Shown piece after piece: positions 41,872-42,310 of a stretch of 42,310 nucleotides of DNA. This DNA is from Chara braunii. Taxonomy: Eukaryota > Streptophyta > Charophyceae > Charales > Characeae. The stretch's first letter is position 1; each line of letters opens with the position of its first letter. A program made the translations under genes and the position numbers. The notes below the pieces were generated by a model. That model ran no database searches. It was not told the origin of the DNA and saw only the letters and a list, made by a program, of their open reading frames with translations. The DNA lies in NCBI GenBank assembly GCA_003427395.1, contig BFEA01000003.1:8361333-8403642 (forward strand). The letters are read 5' to 3'.

Positions 41872-42310
41872 TTACCTCACCCTCGAGCAGATCCACACCC
41901 CCGTCACCTTTCCCCGCCACCCCTTCCATCCCCATCTCTTCCGTGATTTCTACTCTACACGCCTAATCGCTACCGTCTACCCTCACCGCTCCTTTCAGCC
42001 CGCTGCCCCGACGTTCTGCCTACACATCCTGTTGTTCAGCGCTGTATGGGAGCAATGCAGCGTAGTAGAATTCTACTGCGTAGCCACAAGGACGATCCCT
42101 GTCTGTCGCCACTACGATTTCTTTCGCGCAGCGCTCTCCGCACCCTCTCCTCCCTCTACCGCGACTACCTTGCCTCTCTCCCTCATAGCGGCGATCGCTT
42201 CCCTCGTTTTCACCGGATCATTCACTATGAGGACCTTCCAGTGACAGTAGAAGGATTGAATCGCTATCTACCCCCACTTCCTCCCCATCGTCCCTGCGGA
42301 CTTCCCTCCA
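41720..42310 (+). pseudogene. Second downstream coding-like region (ORF4), truncated by window end
   Basis: An ATG at 41720 opens a proline-rich frame overlapping the ORF3 tail. It continues with LDYLTLEQIHTPVTFPRHPF and HPHLFRDFYSTRLIATVYPH to about 42010. The protein-like reading then moves to another frame (LRRSHKDDP-like, LYRDYLASLPHSGDRFPRFH, IIHYEDLPVTVEGLNRYLPP) to the window edge, implying a frameshift between about 42000 and 42060. No family is recognised. It may be the continuation of ORF3 after a frameshift or a separate gene. Confidence 0.4.

Larger units (their letters stand above)
34209..42310 (+). mobile_element. Degenerate Ty3/gypsy LTR retrotransposon internal region (right end outside window)
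   Basis: The order primer-binding site, gag with zinc knuckle, aspartic protease, reverse transcriptase, RNase H, integrase is the Ty3/gypsy order. Gag through RNase H are in one frame; a PHD finger plus integrase follows in the +1 frame, then further ORFs extend to the window edge. No chromodomain is seen after the integrase. Numerous stops and at least three frameshifts show it is inactive, though gag is open for 618 codons. The 3' LTR and polypurine tract are not in the window. Confidence 0.85.

Overview
This is a repeat-dominated nuclear window from a plant-lineage eukaryote. It contains no rRNA, tRNA or clearly identifiable host protein gene. A plant-type retrotransposon primer-binding site (initiator-Met tRNA), a plant-style LINE and U2 snRNA-derived copies support the lineage. 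The gag fragment at 6.0-7.5 kb resembles, from memory, gag proteins abundant in the charophyte alga Chara braunii. That species assignment is recollection and not proof.

Layout: 0.66-1.62 kb is a non-autonomous terminal-inverted-repeat (TIR) element with internal palindromes. 2.1-5.9 kb holds a long TC microsatellite and otherwise unexplained sequence. 6.0-7.5 kb is a broken Ty3/gypsy-like gag on the minus strand, interrupted by an AT-rich segment. 9.46-10.1 kb is a ~122-bp tandem array. 10.38-11.06 kb is an array of nine hairpins that share one 20-nt core but have different, mutually complementary arms. 11.1-14.3 kb shows nothing recognisable. About 15-22.3 kb is a minus-strand L1-type LINE (ORF1, endonuclease, reverse transcriptase, C-terminal zinc region), full of stops and frameshifts, with a 52-nt poly-C run across ORF1.

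23.2-28.8 kb is a dense nest of small elements. There are two SINE-like copies with poly(A) and target duplications, and two retroposed U2 snRNA fragments, one split by a 121-bp miniature inverted-repeat element with a 3-bp target duplication. There are also two families of short inverted-repeat elements (three copies each), a ~610-bp TIR element, hairpins, and (TA)n, (TC)n, poly-A and poly-T tracts. At 28.9-29.1 kb a 121-N gap is flanked by untrimmed Nillumina-Nextera-type transposon-end adapter sequence, an assembly artefact. 29.4-30.35 kb is an ATC-based satellite; 30.8-31.5 kb holds a diverged ~546-bp duplication.

34.2 kb to the window end is most of a degenerate Ty3/gypsy LTR retrotransposon on the plus strand: primer-binding site, gag with zinc knuckle, protease with its catalytic DTG altered to HTG, reverse transcriptase/RNase H, then a C4HC3 PHD finger in frame with integrase, followed by at least one further long non-canonical ORF. 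Nearly all its stop codons are one C-to-T or G-to-A transition from a sense codon, suggesting decay by cytosine deamination. The 3' LTR lies outside the window, so LTR boundaries cannot be fixed. The strongest leads are the PHD-integrase element with extra ORFs, the U2-derived retroposons, and the covarying hairpin array.
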